Assembly (NCBI GenBank): GCA_030446685.1 | Contig: JAUJMV010000007.1 | Coordinates: forward strand, 104,486-165,662 | Source: Thermomicrobiales bacterium | Lineage (GTDB): Bacteria; Chloroflexota; Chloroflexia; Thermomicrobiales; CADCWN01 | Reading direction: 5' to 3' | Length of the DNA stretch: 61,177 nucleotides | Part shown: piece after piece, positions 33,518-42,005 of the stretch | Layout: every line of letters begins with the position of its first letter | Numbering within the stretch: the stretch's first letter is position 1 | Notes under the pieces: generated by a model | Seen by the model: only the letters and a program-made list of their open reading frames with translations | Databases searched by the model: none | What the model was told of the DNA's origin: nothing | Translations under genes and position numbers: made by a program

Positions 33518-35458
33518 CTACTTCGGGCCGAGCGTGCCGTTGAAGATCAGGATGTTCACGTAGCCGTCGTTGTAGGCGGTGTTCTGGTAGATCGGGTCGC
33601 CGTCCTTCGGCCAGCCGACGACGCGCACCCCCTCCGGCGCCGGGGCGTTCAGGAAGCGCTCCCAGATCGGGATCGTCGGCAGCAGCTCGTTGAACGCCAG
33701 CGCCGCCTTGGTGATGTTCACCTTCTGCTTCTCCAGGTCCAGCCCGAGCGCCGAGTCGGTGATCAGCTGCTGGAAGTCGACATCGCCCACGACGTCGGTC
33801 TTCTGCTTGAGATCGAACGAGGTGTAGGGGCCGTTCGCCAGCGGCTGCACCTTGTTGAGCAGGGTCGCGACCCAGGAGAAGTGCGGGTGCGGGTTGCCGG
33901 TGCCCCAGCCGTCGTAGGCCAGTTCGAAGCGGCCCTCGCGCCGCTCGACCGGCACCTGGGTGAAGGTGACCGCGCGGACGGTCGTCTTGATCCCGAACCG
34001 GGTCATCTGGTCGCCCCAGTCCTGAGCCGAGGGCGACCAGTCCGCGAATTCGGCGGGAGCCATCAGCTCGTACTCCATCGCCCTGCCGTCGGGGTCGAGC
34101 CACTGGGCGCCCTGCTTCTTGCAGCCGGCCGCCTGCAGCAATTGCGCCGCCTTGTTCTGGTCGTAGGGATACTGGTTGAGCTTGTCCAGGTCCCCCTTGG
34201 TCAGCCACTTCTCGGTGATCGAGTCCGGCAGGCCGTTCATGTACTTCAGCGCCTTGGCCGACTCGCCGAGGGAGACGGCGGCGTTGTCCTCGCGCTTGAC
34301 CGCGTGCGCGAACGCCTGGCGCACCCGCTTGTCGCCGAGGATCTTCAGCTTCGGGTTGGCGAAGTTGATGTGGATCGCGGGGCCGGTGTGGGCCGGGGTG
34401 CGCAGCACGCGGACGCCCTGGGCCTGCAACTGCTTGTCGGTCGCCACCGCGAAGCCGTGGGTCGCGTAATCGATCTCCCTGTTCAGCACCAGCGGCGTGA
34501 CGACCGGGGTCTCGCCGATATAGAGCTTGATCTTGTCGAACCGCGCCACGTCGGCGTTGACACCGTTCGGGTTCTTGACCATCTCGGCGGACGCCTCGGT
34601 CATGCTCTTGCGGTCGAGCATGTAGGGGCCGCTCGCCGGGTACTCCGTCGGCCGGTACTGGTCGAAGTCGCCGCGGATCTTCTTCAGCTCGTCGGACGTA
34701 TTGTCCTTGCCCTGCTGGTAGAGTTGGTAGGCCGGGTCGGTGAACTGGCCGTAGATCGCCTGGGAGCGGATGGGTTCGCGCAGCACGTAGCGCTCGACGA
34801 CGGTCGACGGTGTACTCATATGGAAGGAGACGGTGCGGTCGTCCTTCGCCTCGAAGCGATCGACGTACTTGAAGAGCTGCAGGTTGTAGAGCCGGCGGGC
34901 GGTGAAGGTCGTCAGCACGTCCTGCGCGGTCAGCGGCTTGCCGTCGCTCCACTTCAGCCCCGGCTTCAGCGTGACCGTGAAGTTCTCGCCGCCCTCGAAG
35001 CCCCACTTCTCGGCCAGCACCGGGAGATACCTGTTGTCCGCCCAACTGTAGAAGGCCATCGCGGGCTCGTGCAACTCGCCGTAGTTGGCGCCCCCGATGA
35101 TGTTCTTGGTGACGTAGGCGTTGAAGTGGCCGGTCGGCGGCAGTTCGTAGTTCGTTGTCCCGTGGAACTGGCCGCCCTTCTTGCCGCTCGCCGCGGCCGC
35201 GGGCGCGGCGGCCGCGCTGGTCGGCTGCGCGCCGCCCGCGTTGGCCGGGCCGCCGACCAGACTGGTCGGCTGCGCGGCACCGCCGGTTGTCGCGGTCGGG
35301 CTAGTTCCGCCGCAGGCCGCCAGGAGCGCCGTGACCGTGCCGGCGCCGAGCAGCCCGAGCACCCGCCGCCGGCTCAGCCGATCGGCCGGCGGGCCGGGGC
35401 GGCGATCCGGGGCGCCCTCTCCCCGCTGGTCCGGCGCGCGTTCCGACTCGTTCGACAT
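33518..35458 (-). CDS. Substrate-binding lipoprotein of an Opp/Dpp-type ABC importer
   Basis: This intact 646-residue protein is a cluster-C (SBP_bac_5) binding protein. It starts with a twin-arginine-type signal (LSRRRVLGLLGAGTVTALLA) ending in a lipobox before ACGG, then an Ala/Thr/Pro spacer, then the binding domain with YELPPTGHFNAYVTKNIIGG, EKWGFEGGENFTVTLKPGLK, WSDGKPLTAQDVLTTFTARR and the C-terminal PTIPIWERFLNAPAPEGVRV. ATG 35458 has GGGTGGGGGAG upstream. The 646-residue length is above that of standard dipeptide-binding proteins and is common for carbohydrate-binding members of this family. It lies next to the membrane and ATPase genes (35836-40125) on the same strand, so it is the likely donor for that importer, with the paralogue downstream as an alternative receptor. 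Confidence 0.93.
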   Translation of the reverse strand: MSNESERAPDQRGEGAPDRRPGPPADRLSRRRVLGLLGAGTVTALLAACGGTSPTATTGGAAQPTSLVGGPANAGGAQPTSAAAAPAAAASGKKGGQFHGTTNYELPPTGHFNAYVTKNIIGGANYGELHEPAMAFYSWADNRYLPVLAEKWGFEGGENFTVTLKPGLKWSDGKPLTAQDVLTTFTARRLYNLQLFKYVDRFEAKDDRTVSFHMSTPSTVVERYVLREPIRSQAIYGQFTDPAYQLYQQGKDNTSDELKKIRGDFDQYRPTEYPASGPYMLDRKSMTEASAEMVKNPNGVNADVARFDKIKLYIGETPVVTPLVLNREIDYATHGFAVATDKQLQAQGVRVLRTPAHTGPAIHINFANPKLKILGDKRVRQAFAHAVKREDNAAVSLGESAKALKYMNGLPDSITEKWLTKGDLDKLNQYPYDQNKAAQLLQAAGCKKQGAQWLDPDGRAMEYELMAPAEFADWSPSAQDWGDQMTRFGIKTTVRAVTFTQVPVERREGRFELAYDGWGTGNPHPHFSWVATLLNKVQPLANGPYTSFDLKQKTDVVGDVDFQQLITDSALGLDLEKQKVNITKAALAFNELLPTIPIWERFLNAPAPEGVRVVGWPKDGDPIYQNTAYNDGYVNILIFNGTLGPK

Positions 35459-35483
35459 GTACTCCCCCACCCTTTCACAAGCG

Positions 35484-35498
35484 ATCACGAAATGTGAT
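35484..35498. promoter_or_regulatory. Inverted repeat ATCAC-N5-GTGAT upstream of the binding-protein gene
   Basis: A 15-bp dyad (ATCAC GAAAT GTGAT) is centred about 33 nt before the start codon at 35458, between the probable promoter and the ribosome site. It would suit a repressor operator. The cognate regulator is not in the window. Confidence 0.4.
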
Positions 35499-35589
35499 GC
35501 AGCCGAATGCACGAGCGCGTTGTGCCAACCGTCAGGACACAGCTAAGACGTTGAAGACGGCGCGAAGGTTCCCACCCCCCGGCGAACCT

Positions 35590-35769
35590 TCAGCGCAGGA
35601 TCCGCATCATCAGCGCGATCACGCCCACGAACGCGAAGCCGACCAGCAACGTCAGCACGGTGACGTAGAACTCGGCCGTGCCGGTGGGCAAGATGAAGAG
35701 CAGGCAGGCCGCGGTGAGAATCAGGAAGACCGCGATCCGAAAGCCCGCTTGTCCGATTTCCGGAGCCAT
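35590..35769 (-). CDS. Small membrane protein, 59 aa, two predicted transmembrane helices
   Basis: A short intact frame (ATG 35769, TGA 35592-35590) encodes a 59-residue protein. It has two hydrophobic helices, GFRIAVFLILTAACLLFILP and VTVLTLLVGFAFVGVIALMM, joined by a short turn (TGTAEFYVT), and a short basic end RILR. It lies 66 bp downstream of the ATPase gene at 35836 and 131 bp before the binding-protein gene, in the same direction. I know no family name for it. Its position inside an Opp-type importer locus suggests a small accessory subunit, but this is inference from context only. Confidence 0.65.
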   Translation of the reverse strand: MAPEIGQAGFRIAVFLILTAACLLFILPTGTAEFYVTVLTLLVGFAFVGVIALMMRILR

Positions 35770-35835
35770 TGCATTCCTCTGGGTTCGGCGTTAGCGGGGG
35801 CGGGCGGCAGGCGCGGGGCCGCCACCCGCCACCGT

Positions 35836-36915
35836 TTACTTCGCCGCCTCGGCGTCGGGCGCGTCGCGCAGATCGATCGGCTGGATGCCCGCCACCTCGC
35901 GGGCCATGACGTGGCAGGCCGCCTGCTGGCCCGGCTTGATCTCGTAGAGCGGCGGCACCAGCGTGTCGCACAGCCCCTGCTCCCAGAGCGGGCAGCGCGG
36001 GTGGAAGGCGCAGCCGGCCGGGATGTTGTAGAGGCTGGGGATGTCCAGGCTGCGCAGGTGCATCCGCTCCTTGGTGCGCGTCACCTCCGGGTCGGCCTCG
36101 GGGATCGCCCCGAGCAGCGCCCGCGTGTAGGGGTGCTGCGGGTCGTTGATCACCTGCGGCGTCGGGCCGATCTCGATGATCCGCCCCAGGTACATCACCG
36201 CGATGCGCCCCTCCCAGGCGAAGTGCCGGGCGATCGCCAGGTCGTGGGTGATGAAGATGAAGGCGACGCCCAGCTCGTCCTTCAGCCTGGTCAGCGTCCC
36301 CAGCAGGCTCATCCGGATCGAGACGTCGAGCATCGAGACCGACTCGTCGGCGACGATGAAGCGCGGCTCGACCGTCAGCGCGCGCGCGATCGAGAGGCGC
36401 TGCCGCTGCCCGCCGCTGAGCTGGTGCGGGTACTTGTCCACGAAATCTGACGCGGGGGTCAAGTCGACCCGCTCCAGCAGCTCGATCACCTTCGCGTTCA
36501 GGTCGTTGCGCCCGCGCGCCAGCTTGTAGCGCAGCAACGGGGCGCTGAGGGTCTGGAAGATCGACCGCGCCGGGTTCAGGGACGCGTAGGGATCCTGGTG
36601 GATGATCTGCACGGCCCGCCGGAAGGCGTCGTAGTCCTTGCCCTTCAGCGTGCGGCTGTCGCGGCCCTCGTAGAAGATCTCGCCGGAGGTCTGGTCGATC
36701 AGTCCCACGACTATCTTGCCGGTCGTCGTCTTGCCGCAGCCCGACTCGCCGACCAGACAGATCACCTCGCCCGGCGCGATCCCGAAGGAGATGTCGCTGA
36801 GCACCGGCAACGGCCCGCGCTTGGTCTGGAAGACCTTGTTGATCTTGTTGAGCCGGATTACGTCGCCGGCGCGGGTGGCCGCCCCGCCGAGCGCCCCGGT
36901 CGTGGTGGTCGTCAT
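35836..36915 (-). CDS. Opp/Dpp-type ABC transporter ATPase (OppF-like)
   Basis: The 359-residue product is one of two ATPases of the importer. Motifs are Walker A GESGCGKTTTGK, Q-loop with IIHQDPYASLNP, signature YPHQLSGGQRQRLSIARALT, Walker B FIVADESVSMLDVS and His of ITHDLAIA. The C-terminal oligopeptide-transporter extension has FHPRCPLWEQGLC with Cys residues that in this family bind an iron-sulfur cluster. Walker B has ADES in place of the common DEP, as is usual in OppF. The gene overlaps the preceding ATPase gene by 4 bp (ATGA). Together they power uptake through the permeases at 38102-40125. Confidence 0.95.
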   Translation of the reverse strand: MTTTTTGALGGAATRAGDVIRLNKINKVFQTKRGPLPVLSDISFGIAPGEVICLVGESGCGKTTTGKIVVGLIDQTSGEIFYEGRDSRTLKGKDYDAFRRAVQIIHQDPYASLNPARSIFQTLSAPLLRYKLARGRNDLNAKVIELLERVDLTPASDFVDKYPHQLSGGQRQRLSIARALTVEPRFIVADESVSMLDVSIRMSLLGTLTRLKDELGVAFIFITHDLAIARHFAWEGRIAVMYLGRIIEIGPTPQVINDPQHPYTRALLGAIPEADPEVTRTKERMHLRSLDIPSLYNIPAGCAFHPRCPLWEQGLCDTLVPPLYEIKPGQQAACHVMAREVAGIQPIDLRDAPDAEAAK

Positions 36916-38063
36916 GCGCGTCCCTCCACCTGCGGCGCTGAAGCCTGCAACTGCTCCGCCGGCGCCTCATTGAGGCGGCTGACGCCCTTGGCCGCCTTCT
37001 CCTCCTCAATGGTCGCCTCGACCTTCGGCCAGAACCAGCAGGCCGCGGTGTGCCGCTTGCCGACCTCCAGCAGCGGCGGGTCCTCGGTGGTGCATTTCCC
37101 CTCTTCCATGAAGGCGCAGCGGGGGTGGAACTTGCAGCCGGGGGGGAGGTCGATCAGGTCGGGGGGCGACCCCTCGATCGAGACCATCTCGCTGGCGTCG
37201 TCGTGCAGCGTCGGCGTCGCCTTCATCAACCCGTAGGTGTAGGGGTGGCGCGGGGCGTTGAAGATGTCGTAGACGTCGCCCAGTTCGATGATCCGGCCGG
37301 CGTACATCGTCGCGACCCGGTCGGCCAGCTCGGCCGCCATCGCCAGGTCGTGCGAGACGAAGAGCAGGGTGAAGCCGAGTTCCTTGCGCAGGCCGTTGAG
37401 CATGTCGATGATGTTGCGCTGCGTGAGGATGTCGAGCGCGGTCGTCGGCTCGTCGAGGATGATGATCTGCGGCTCCAGCAGCAGCGCCAGCGCCATCAGC
37501 ACGCGCTGCCGCATCCCCCCGGAGAGCTCGAACGGGTAGGACGGCAGGACGCGGTCGGGATCGAGCTGCACCTTACGCAGCAGGTCGCGCGAGCGCCGGT
37601 CGATCTCGGCCTTGTCGTCGAGCCCGTGCGCCTGGGCGGTGTCCTGGAATTGCCGCGCGATCGTCAGGACCGGGTTGAAGGCGTTCAAGGCGCCCTGGAA
37701 GACCATCGCGCACTCCTTCCAGCGGAAGTGGCGCATCCCGCCCTCGTTGAGCGCCAGCACGTCGACCGTCTTGCCGTCGCGGTGGTAGAGGACCTCGCCC
37801 TCGGAGATCGTCGCCATCCGCACCAGCAGCCGCACCAGCGCGGTCGCCAGCGTCGTCTTGCCGCAGCCGGACTCGCCGATCAGCGCCAGGCTCTCGCCCT
37901 TGTAGAGGTCGAAGTCGACGTTGCGCACCGCCTTGACGCCGCCGCGCCGCGCCCGGTACTCCACCGACAGGCCCCGGACCGAGAGGACCACGCCGTCGGC
38001 GCCGCGCGCCGCGACCTGCGCGTCCCGATCCTGCCGCCGCTGCTGCTGCGATCTCGTCTGCAT
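36912..38063 (-). CDS. Opp/Dpp-type ABC transporter ATPase (OppD-like)
   Basis: This 383-residue ATPase is the OppD-type partner. It has Walker A GESGCGKTTLA, the Q-loop segment MVFQGALNAFNPVLTI, signature PFELSGGMRQRVLMALALLL, Walker B IIILDEPTTALDILTQ and VSHDLAMA. The C-terminal extension PPGCKFHPRCAFMEEGKCTT with spaced Cys residues is the family iron-sulfur-binding region. The N-terminal 30 residues are charged and variable. The stop overlaps the start of the OppF-like gene, and the permease gene ends 38 bp upstream, so all four are one operon. Confidence 0.95.
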   Translation of the reverse strand: MQTRSQQQRRQDRDAQVAARGADGVVLSVRGLSVEYRARRGGVKAVRNVDFDLYKGESLALIGESGCGKTTLATALVRLLVRMATISEGEVLYHRDGKTVDVLALNEGGMRHFRWKECAMVFQGALNAFNPVLTIARQFQDTAQAHGLDDKAEIDRRSRDLLRKVQLDPDRVLPSYPFELSGGMRQRVLMALALLLEPQIIILDEPTTALDILTQRNIIDMLNGLRKELGFTLLFVSHDLAMAAELADRVATMYAGRIIELGDVYDIFNAPRHPYTYGLMKATPTLHDDASEMVSIEGSPPDLIDLPPGCKFHPRCAFMEEGKCTTEDPPLLEVGKRHTAACWFWPKVEATIEEEKAAKGVSRLNEAPAEQLQASAPQVEGRA

Positions 38064-38101
38064 CCGCGCCCCCCGTCACTCCGTTCGGCCGTGGCCCGCG
38101 C

Positions 38102-39031
38102 TTACAGGTTGCCGCGCAGCCTGGGATTGAAGATCTCCTCCAGCGAGCGGGTCAGCAGCACCAGCCCGAACTGGAAGATGACAATGGCGATGATCGGCCC
38201 GAGGATGTAGAACAGGCTGTCCGGGAAGTAGATCGCCCCGGTCTGCTGGGCCTTGAAGATCGTGATCGCCCAGTTGGTGCCGGAGATCGGCACCAGCCCC
38301 AGCGCCACCAGGTTGACCTGGGCGATCATCGCCGCGGTCATGCTGAGGATGAAGCTGATGATGATGAACCCGGCCATGTTCGGCAGGATCTCGCTGACGA
38401 TGACGTGCCAGCGGCCCAGGCCGAGCGAGCGCGCCGCCTCGATGTAGTCACGCTCGCGGATCGAGAGCGCCTGGGCGCGCACCGCCCGCAGCAGCGCCGG
38501 CCAGGTAATCAGCCCGAGCACGACCGCCAGGAAGAAGACAGTGCGGGGCCGGTAGATCGCCGCCAGGACCGCCAGCAGGATGAACTGGGGCAGGGTCAGC
38601 ATCACGTCCGCCACGGCGGTGATCAGCGAGTCGGTCCGCCCGCCGATGTAGGCGCTCAAAGCGCCGAGCACCACCGAGATGACCGTGGAGATCGTCGCCG
38701 CCAGCAGCGCGACGGTGATCGCCTGCCGCCCGCCGTGGACGACCTGCGGCCAGACGCTGCGGCCCTGGAAGTCGGTGCCCAGCGGGAACTCGCGCGACGC
38801 CGGGGCGAAGACCCGGCTGATCCGGTTGACGGTGTCCAGCTCGACGAAGAGCGGGCCGACGAAGGAGATCAGCAGCATGCCCACGACCAGCAGGAAGCCG
38901 ATGAAGCCGCCGCGGTTGCGCCGCAGCATGCGGAAGGTGTTGCGGATGTCCCCCAGGGCGTGCTGCCAGCCGGCCTTCGGCTTGATCGCGGCCGTCGCCG
39001 GGGTGGGGCGTGTCGTCGCCGTCGTGCTCAT
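38102..39031 (-). CDS. Opp/Dpp-type ABC transporter permease (OppC-like)
   Basis: This 309-residue permease has an N-terminal OppC_N segment (TFRMLRRNRGGFIGFLLVVG) with the first membrane helix, a periplasmic loop (GTDFQGRSVWPQVVHGGRQA) with the Asp/Gly pattern of OppC proteins, and five further helices. The EAA-type coupling motif is REYI-like in ALSIRERDYIEAARSLGLG. The gene overlaps the upstream permease gene by 4 bp. The product pairs with the next protein to form the membrane pore. Confidence 0.93.
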   Translation of the reverse strand: MSTTATTRPTPATAAIKPKAGWQHALGDIRNTFRMLRRNRGGFIGFLLVVGMLLISFVGPLFVELDTVNRISRVFAPASREFPLGTDFQGRSVWPQVVHGGRQAITVALLAATISTVISVVLGALSAYIGGRTDSLITAVADVMLTLPQFILLAVLAAIYRPRTVFFLAVVLGLITWPALLRAVRAQALSIRERDYIEAARSLGLGRWHVIVSEILPNMAGFIIISFILSMTAAMIAQVNLVALGLVPISGTNWAITIFKAQQTGAIYFPDSLFYILGPIIAIVIFQFGLVLLTRSLEEIFNPRLRGNL

Positions 39032-40125
39032 CGCCTACTGCCTCCCGCGATCCGGATGCGCGGATCGATCCGCCCGTACAAGACATCGGCGAGCAGGTTG
39101 GAGACGACGACCGAGATCGTCAGCACCAGGAGAATCCCCTGCATCACCGGGTAGTCGCGCGCGTTGAGCGCCTCGTTCAGGCGCTGGCCGATGCCGCGGT
39201 AGACGAAGACCTGCTCGAAGATCGCCGCCCCGCCGAGCGAGAAGCCGAGGGCGATCGCGGCGTAGGTCACCAGCGGCAGGATCGAGTTGCGGGCGACGTA
39301 GGCCGAGGCGATCCGCCGGTCCTCCAGGCCGCGCGCGCGCGCCACGTTGACGTAGTCCTCCTCCAGCGAGGCGGTCGTGGCGTTCTTCATCAGCAGGATC
39401 CAGCGGCTGACCGTGGTCAGGACGTAGGCCACGATCGGGAGCCAGGCGTGCTTGAGCACATCCCAGAGGAAGGGTCCGTTGAGGCCGATCTCGATCCCCG
39501 GCGTGTAGGCGCCGCGCTGGGACGCGATGTTGAACCACTGCAGCCGCACCCCGAAGAACACGATGATCACCAGGCCGAGCACGAACTGCGGGATGCCCTC
39601 CATGAAGGCGGCGAACGTCGAGATGACGTTATCGATCCAGGTGCCGCGCCGGTAGGCCGCCAGCGTCCCGAGGACGATCCCGAGGACGAAGCTGATCAAG
39701 AGGCCGGTGCCGACGGTGAAGAGGGTCCAGGGGAGGAACGTCATGATAATGCTACTGACCGGGGTCCCCTTCGAGACGATCGACTGGCCGAGGTTGAAGG
39801 TGACGAGTTGCTTCAAGTAGTCCAGGTATTGGAGCGGGAGCGGCCGGTCGAGGTCGAGGGCGAAGAGGCTTTCGGCCTCAACCCGTGCCTGGTCCACGCT
39901 CAGGCCGCGCATCACGATCGCTTCCTGGATGAAGACGTCGATCGGGTTGCTCGGCAGGAGCCGGACGAGGAAGAAGATCAGCGTGGCGACGAACCAGATC
40001 GTGAAGAGCGCCTTGAGCAGGCTCTTGACAACGTAATTGTTCAGGAGCCGCCCCAGCGCGCTGGCAGCGGGCGTCGAGACCGGGGGCCGCCGCACTTGCC
40101 CCGGCTGAATTATCTCGGTGGCCAT
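39028..40125 (-). CDS. Opp/Dpp-type ABC transporter permease (OppB-like)
   Basis: The 365-residue protein begins with VVKSLLKALFTIWFVATLIF, the first helix, then the characteristic FLVRLLPSNPIDVFI segment. The large periplasmic loop and five more helices follow, with the coupling motif EEDYVNVARARGLEDRRI. It is longer than the classical OppB (about 310) through its loop and N-terminus. The start at 40125 has GGAGGGA 7-8 nt upstream. It is the first gene of the importer operon; the promoter lies 390 bp upstream at 40517-40545 on the minus strand. Confidence 0.93.
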   Translation of the reverse strand: MATEIIQPGQVRRPPVSTPAASALGRLLNNYVVKSLLKALFTIWFVATLIFFLVRLLPSNPIDVFIQEAIVMRGLSVDQARVEAESLFALDLDRPLPLQYLDYLKQLVTFNLGQSIVSKGTPVSSIIMTFLPWTLFTVGTGLLISFVLGIVLGTLAAYRRGTWIDNVISTFAAFMEGIPQFVLGLVIIVFFGVRLQWFNIASQRGAYTPGIEIGLNGPFLWDVLKHAWLPIVAYVLTTVSRWILLMKNATTASLEEDYVNVARARGLEDRRIASAYVARNSILPLVTYAAIALGFSLGGAAIFEQVFVYRGIGQRLNEALNARDYPVMQGILLVLTISVVVSNLLADVLYGRIDPRIRIAGGSRR

Positions 40126-40470
40126 GGTAGCATCCCTCCCTCCACTCCTGCGGCGCGCGACCGACAGCGGACGATCCGGCGATCGGGATCGGGCTCGGGG
40201 CGGCGCGTCCGGAGCGGGCAGGAGGGCAGGGTCGGGCGACGCGCCACCCCGCCGGCGCCCGATCGGTCCCAACTTGCCGTTCCGGGAGCGCTCCGTCCCG
40301 CGCGCACCGCCAGCCTCCCCCCGACCGCCGATGCACCGGCCCACCCCTCAGCAGGGCCGTTCGGAACACGCTACGCGCAGTCCTATTGTCGATCGTATAC
40401 GACGCGCCTCCAGCCGGGGGCGAGACAACGGCGATGCGGGAGCGGCTGTCCAGTTGCGTTTGCCGGCTGC

Positions 40471-40503
40471 TTCGTACAGGCGACGGGTGACCTTTCGTAC
40501 AGG
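40471..40503. promoter_or_regulatory. Direct repeats TTCGTACAGG just downstream of the importer promoter
   Basis: TTCGTACAGG occurs at 40471-40480 and 40494-40503, 23 bp apart (about two helical turns). On the minus strand these lie at roughly +7 to +40 of the predicted transcript, a position suited to a repressor. Confidence 0.5.
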
Positions 40504-40516
40504 ATAAGTGGGATTC

Positions 40517-40545
40517 ATTGTACTTTCGGCCTATTTGCTTGTCAA
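40517..40545 (-). promoter_or_regulatory. Strong sigma-70-type promoter of the importer operon
   Basis: On the minus strand TTGACA (40545-40540), a 17-bp spacer and TACAAT (40522-40517) give a near-consensus promoter. Transcription would start near 40510, leaving a leader of about 385 nt before the OppB-like gene. The region is markedly less GC-rich than its surroundings. Confidence 0.8.
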
Positions 40546-40652
40546 GGAGATGTGCAACCGCCACAGCGGCCGCTCCAGGGCGCGCCGGACGCCGCCGCCG
40601 AACGCGGCGGGTCCGGCATGCCGCCACCTCGACCCCGGAGGGGAGAGCTATG

Positions 40653-40678
40653 CTGTATACAGTATATGCACATATGTG
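40653..40678. promoter_or_regulatory. AT-rich double palindrome
   Basis: Two perfect 10-bp palindromes, CTGTATACAG (40653-40662) and CACATATGTG (40669-40678), lie 16 bp centre to centre in an island of low GC content. GTATAC also occurs in a palindrome TCGTATACGA at 40393-40402. GntR-type regulators bind GTATAC-centred sites; the binder here is unknown. Confidence 0.5.
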
Positions 40679-40773
40679 GGAACAATCCGGCGCGGGCGGC
40701 GTTATACCTACTGAAGCCGCCCGACCGGCGACCATCGAGGGTCGGTATCGCCGGGGTGGGAGAGAGGACGAGC

Positions 40774-40923
40774 ATGGCGATCATCCTACGGCGGGTCAAC
40801 CGCTTCTTCAGCGCGGCGCAGCCGCTCCCCGCGGAAGTGCGCGAAGGGCGCCGGGACCAGGCGCGCGAGAGCGTGCTGGACCGGCCGGAGACGGTCTGGG
40901 CGCAGGCCTGGCTCAGCCTCTAA
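40774..40923 (+). CDS. Putative small protein, 49 aa
   Basis: A short frame from ATG 40774 to TAA 40923 encodes a 49-residue basic, soluble peptide beginning MAIILRRVNRFFSAAQPLPA and ending AQAWLSL. A purine-rich AGAGAGGA sits about 7-10 nt upstream. It runs divergently from the importer operon, downstream of the AT-rich double palindrome, so it may be a small regulated gene. I know no homologue, and a chance frame cannot be excluded. Confidence 0.4.
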   Translation: MAIILRRVNRFFSAAQPLPAEVREGRRDQARESVLDRPETVWAQAWLSL

Positions 40924-40982
40924 CTGGGAGCGGGGAGCAGCGGGACGGCGCCCGGTGACGCGCGCCCGCCCCGCCCGGCGCC

Positions 40983-42005
40983 CTACGCCCCCAACGCGCC
41001 GGGGCAGGCGACCGGTTCGCGGCGCCGCGCCGACTCGTAGGCGCAGAGGGCGACCTCCGTGGCGCGCAGCCCGTCCTCGCCGCTGACCGGCGGCGGGGTG
41101 TCGTCGCGGACCGCCGCGATGAAGGCCCCGACCAGCCCCAAATCCGCCTCGCCGCCCGCCCAGGGGACCAGCGTGTAGCGCCCGTCGCGCTCGTCGAAGT
41201 GCTGCAGGTTCTGGGCGAAGGCGTCCATCGCGACCACCCCCCGGTCGCCGACCACCTGCAGCGTCACCCCGCCCCAGATCGGCCAGGTCGCCAGCCGCTT
41301 CCAGCTCGGGTCGAGGCTGGCCGGCAGCCCCCCGTCGAGCTCCAGCAGCAGCATCGCCACGTCGTCGACCGCGATGCCGGGGTGCAGCCGCGTGTCGATC
41401 TCGGCGTAGACGCGGGTGATCTCCCGCTCGAAGATCCAGCGCAGCAGGTCCGCGACGTGGACGGTGTGGTCCATCACCGCGCCGCCCCCCGCCAGGGCCG
41501 GGTCGCTGAACCAGCCCGCCGGCATCCGCCCCGGATTGGTCGCCATCACCGCCAGCGGCGTGCCGATCGCCCCCCCGCGCACCGCCTCGCGCAGCGCGAT
41601 CGCCGGGGCGCTGAAGCGCATCGGGAAGGCGGTCTGCAGCTTCACCCCCGCCTCGCGGCAGGCGGCGATCATCGCCAGCCCGTCGGCGCGCGTGGTGGCG
41701 AGCGGCTTCTCGCAGAGGACGTGCTTGCCCGCCGCCGCCGCCGCCAGGGTCAGCTCGCGGTGGAGCGCGTTCGGCGCGGTGATCACCACCGCCGCGATGT
41801 CGTCGCGCGCCAGCAGCTCCCGGTAGTCGGCGTGGAAGTCGCCGCCGAACCGGGCGACCGCCGCCCGCCCGCGCGCCGCGTCGTCGTCGGCGATCGCCGC
41901 CAGTTCGACGCCGGGGGTCCGCCGCAGGCAGGCCGCGTAGCCCGGCGCGTGGACGTGGGCGAAGCTGAGGATGCCCACCCCGATCGGGGCCTCGTTCGTC
42001 GCCAT
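40983..42005 (-). CDS. Gfo/Idh/MocA-family oxidoreductase
   Basis: This 340-residue protein is an NAD(P)-dependent dehydrogenase or related enzyme acting on sugars or inositols. The Rossmann start is IGVGILSFAHVHAPGYAACL with an unusual FAHVH for the second glycine region. The family signature is AGKHVLCEKPLATT (the EKP motif, catalytic Lys), followed by a C-terminal alpha/beta domain with GGGAVMDHTVHVADLLRW carrying the usual Asp/His pair. The start overlaps the stop of the upstream paralogue (TGATG), so the two are translated together. The HVH signature and DHTVH suggest a substrate-binding pocket different from the next paralogue. Confidence 0.92.
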   Translation of the reverse strand: MATNEAPIGVGILSFAHVHAPGYAACLRRTPGVELAAIADDDAARGRAAVARFGGDFHADYRELLARDDIAAVVITAPNALHRELTLAAAAAGKHVLCEKPLATTRADGLAMIAACREAGVKLQTAFPMRFSAPAIALREAVRGGAIGTPLAVMATNPGRMPAGWFSDPALAGGGAVMDHTVHVADLLRWIFEREITRVYAEIDTRLHPGIAVDDVAMLLLELDGGLPASLDPSWKRLATWPIWGGVTLQVVGDRGVVAMDAFAQNLQHFDERDGRYTLVPWAGGEADLGLVGAFIAAVRDDTPPPVSGEDGLRATEVALCAYESARRREPVACPGALGA

